From: an uncultured Muribaculaceae bacterium
GTDB lineage: Bacteria > Bacteroidota > Bacteroidia > Bacteroidales > Muribaculaceae
DNA: 64,000 bases
NCBI GenBank assembly: GCA_910578395.1
Contig: CAJTPZ010000003.1
Span: forward strand, 82,012 to 146,011
Direction: 5' to 3'
Shown here: positions 62,345-64,000 of the stretch, piece by piece
Position numbering within the stretch: the first letter of the stretch is position 1
Layout of the letters: each line of letters opens with the position of its first letter
Position numbers and translations under genes: made by a program
The notes under the pieces: model-generated
Database searches by the model: none
What the model was told of the DNA's origin: nothing
What the model saw: only the letters and a program-made list of their open reading frames with translations

Positions 62345-62504
62345 CCCTATAATGCTTTTCAGCTGGGTTAATACGATGCTGAGAGACCGTTATGTCAACC
62401 TCGATACACTGTGTGATGACATGGATATCGACCGTAAAGAACTTGAAAGGAAGCTTGCTTCGGTCGGTTTTCAATACCAGGAGGCTATAAACCAATTCAG
62501 ATAG
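62328..62504 (+). CDS. DUF4250 domain-containing small protein
   Basis: The protein has 58 residues and starts at the ATG 62328 (MTPPSDPIMLFSWVNTMLRD), within the last codons of ftsH. The motif DP(I/V)ML-S-VNT-LRD, then LDTLCDDMDIDRKELERKLASVGF and the end YQEAINQF match DUF4250, a small helical family of anaerobes with unknown function; its shape suggests a helix-turn-helix. The frame is open further upstream, but that part shadows ftsH. The overlap implies translational coupling with ftsH. The next gene starts 17 bases later. Confidence 0.85.
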   Translation: MTPPSDPIMLFSWVNTMLRDRYVNLDTLCDDMDIDRKELERKLASVGFQYQEAINQFR

Positions 62505-62521
62505 ATTCCAGACATTGTTTG

Positions 62522-64000
62522 ATGGACGACTATTTGTCGAGACTTAATAACCAACAGCGTGAGGCCGTCGTGTATATCGACGGCCCTCAGCTTGTCATAG
62601 CGGGTGCCGGATCCGGCAAGACCAGAGTGCTGACATATAAAATAGTGCATCTTCTCACTCATGGATTTGAACCATGGCGAATACTTGCACTGACGTTTAC
62701 CAACAAGGCTGCACGCGAGATGCGCGAACGCATAACGGAACTTGTCGGAGCTGGAATTGCCAATAAATTGTGGATGGGAACTTTCCACTCTATTTTCTCG
62801 CGTATACTGCATATACATTCTGACCGCATAGGATTTAACCGGAATTTCACAATCTATGACTCGGCAGATTCCAAGTCGCTGATAAAGATGATTATCAAGG
62901 ACATGGGTCTGGATGATAAAATTTATAAGCCTTCGACTGTGGCCAGTGCGATCTCAATGGCGAAAAATGCGCTAATGTCTCCTGAGGCATACGCAGGCGA
63001 CAGGGAGCTTCTCGAGGCTGACAGACGGGCTAAGCGTCCGTTGGTGCATGCAATATACAGGACATATATGCAGCGCTGCCATGTCGCGGAGGCAATGGAT
63101 TTTGACGATCTGCTATATTACACACATGAACTTCTGCGCGCCAATCAGGATATACTGAACCATTATAGGGAATTTTTCAAATACGTGCTTGTTGATGAGT
63201 ATCAGGATACGAATTTCGCACAGCATCAGATCATAACATTGCTTACAAAAGGTGTCGGCAATCTGTCGGTTGTCGGAGATGACGCACAGAGTATTTACTC
63301 GTTCAGAGGAGCCAACATAAGAAACATACTGACACTTAAAAATGCGTATCCGGATCTGCAGGTATATAAACTTGAGCAGAACTACCGGTCGACTCAAAAT
63401 ATAATTAACGCAGCCAACTCGCTGATTGAAAAAAATACGGAGCAGATAAAAAAGCAGGTATTCTCGCAAAACGAGTCGGGGTCTCCGATCGAAGTGGTGC
63501 AAAGCTACAGCGATTTTGAAGAGAGCTTTCTTGTAGCGAACCGTATATCGCAGGTAAAAATGTCGAGCCATGACTCGTTTGAAGAGTTTGCGGTGCTTTA
63601 CCGGACAAACGCTCAGTCGCGAATACTTGAGGAATCGTTGCGTAAACGCAATATACCATATCGCATTTACGGAGGCCTGTCGTTCTATCAGCGAAAGGAA
63701 ATAAAGGATGCGGTGGCATATTTCCGGCTTGCAGTCAATCCTGACGATGACGAAGCTCTGAAGCGGATCATTAATTTTCCGGCACGCGGAATAGGAGAAA
63801 CCACGCTCAACAAACTTACCCGTTGTGCGATTGACGGTAGTACAAGCATTTGGAATGTGCTGAACAATCCTGCAGATTTTGATTTGCAGATTAATTCCGG
63901 CACAATGAAAAAGCTGGGGCTGTTTGCTGATCTGATACAGGGGTTTGTTGACCTTAATGATAATAAAATTCCGGCAGATGAGCTGTCGGATACAATAATC
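62522..64000 (+). CDS. UvrD/PcrA-type ATP-dependent DNA helicase, 3' end beyond window
   Basis: The 493 codons present are open to the window edge. This superfamily 1 helicase unwinds DNA in the 3'-to-5' direction in excision and mismatch repair. LNNQQREAVVYIDGPQLVI is the Q motif. GAGSGKT is Walker A at about 29-35, TFTNKAAREMRER is motif Ia, VDEYQDTN is Walker B (motif II), GDDAQSIYSFRGA is motif III and LEQNYRSTQNI is motif IV. Full proteins have about 720-780 residues, so roughly a third is missing. PcrA/UvrD is favoured over Rep by the early motifs, but the C-terminus would decide. Confidence 0.93.
   Translation, partial: MDDYLSRLNNQQREAVVYIDGPQLVIAGAGSGKTRVLTYKIVHLLTHGFEPWRILALTFTNKAAREMRERITELVGAGIANKLWMGTFHSIFSRILHIHSDRIGFNRNFTIYDSADSKSLIKMIIKDMGLDDKIYKPSTVASAISMAKNALMSPEAYAGDRELLEADRRAKRPLVHAIYRTYMQRCHVAEAMDFDDLLYYTHELLRANQDILNHYREFFKYVLVDEYQDTNFAQHQIITLLTKGVGNLSVVGDDAQSIYSFRGANIRNILTLKNAYPDLQVYKLEQNYRSTQNIINAANSLIEKNTEQIKKQVFSQNESGSPIEVVQSYSDFEESFLVANRISQVKMSSHDSFEEFAVLYRTNAQSRILEESLRKRNIPYRIYGGLSFYQRKEIKDAVAYFRLAVNPDDDEALKRIINFPARGIGETTLNKLTRCAIDGSTSIWNVLNNPADFDLQINSGTMKKLGLFADLIQGFVDLNDNKIPADELSDTII

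Noticed and set aside
1..64000. CRISPR arrays, insertion sequences, rRNA genes, antiphage systems
   Set aside because: I looked for regularly spaced repeats, transposase motifs, rRNA sequence and defence-gene signatures and found none.

Overview
The window looks like a chromosomal segment of a Bacteroidales bacterium, most likely a gut-living one of the Muribaculaceae/Bacteroidaceae kind. Signs of this are the Bacteroidota-type promoter element TAnnTTTG upstream of many genes, weak or absent Shine-Dalgarno sequences, Bacteroidota families (DUF5606, DUF3822, DUF4835, SPOR, OprO/P-like porin, long IspG with insert domain), an editing-domain-free ProRS, a hexuronate operon and a secreted choloylglycine-hydrolase-family enzyme. 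The genus is inference. Gene density is high and nearly all of it is core genome. I see no transposase, integrase, CRISPR array or rRNA.

Layout. 1-2.3 kb: tRNA-Arg(CCG), then on the minus strand a PASTA protein, an RluD-type pseudouridine synthase and a small membrane protein. 2.4-11.4 kb (+): DUF5606 protein, uvrB, gyrB, rnr, an EamA transporter and bioB. 11.5-14.1 kb: tpiA, a SPOR protein, folE and convergent maf. 14.1-16.9 kb: an AT-rich gene-poor stretch, tRNA-Arg(ACG), then a Y-family polymerase with a YolD-like partner. 16.9-27.0 kb: the choloylglycine hydrolase, then minus-strand genes (DUF3822, Ig-like lipoprotein, NDH-2, Gate-like membrane protein, an EamA transporter fused in frame to an outer-membrane porin, aminopeptidase P). 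27.1-31.1 kb (+): mltG, ispG, M16 peptidase, ending at a strong bidirectional hairpin shared with the minus-strand run proS, alanine-dehydrogenase homologue, RNase H, lgt (31.1-35.4 kb). 35.6-41.7 kb (+): dnaN, DnaQ-like exonuclease, coaBC, DUF4835, glycosyltransferase, nitroreductase; then a frameshifted acyltransferase. 42.9-49.6 kb (-): a complete D-glucuronate operon kdgK-eda-exuT-uxaC-uxuA-SDR mannonate oxidoreductase. 49.7-64 kb (+): rpsP, an OST-HTH/DUF3825 protein, panC, panD, ffh, folD, a ThiE-like protein, a flippase-like membrane protein, ispE, grpE, dnaJ, rsfS, ftsH, a DUF4250 protein and the start of a UvrD/PcrA helicase.

The most unusual items are (1) the single reading frame joining a 10-TM EamA transporter to a signal-peptide-bearing porin; (2) a small protein with an N-terminal OST-HTH/LOTUS-like domain, an Arg/Gly/Tyr/Met-rich linker and a DUF3825-like region, preceded by a possible three-way-junction RNA; (3) a Y-family polymerase/YolD pair directly behind a tRNA-Arg; (4) homologues that lack expected catalytic or ligand residues (BioB, alanine dehydrogenase, ThiE-like); and (5) two promoters, of gyrB and panC, that share an extended two-block motif.

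All assignments come from reading the sequence and from recall of protein families. No database search was run.
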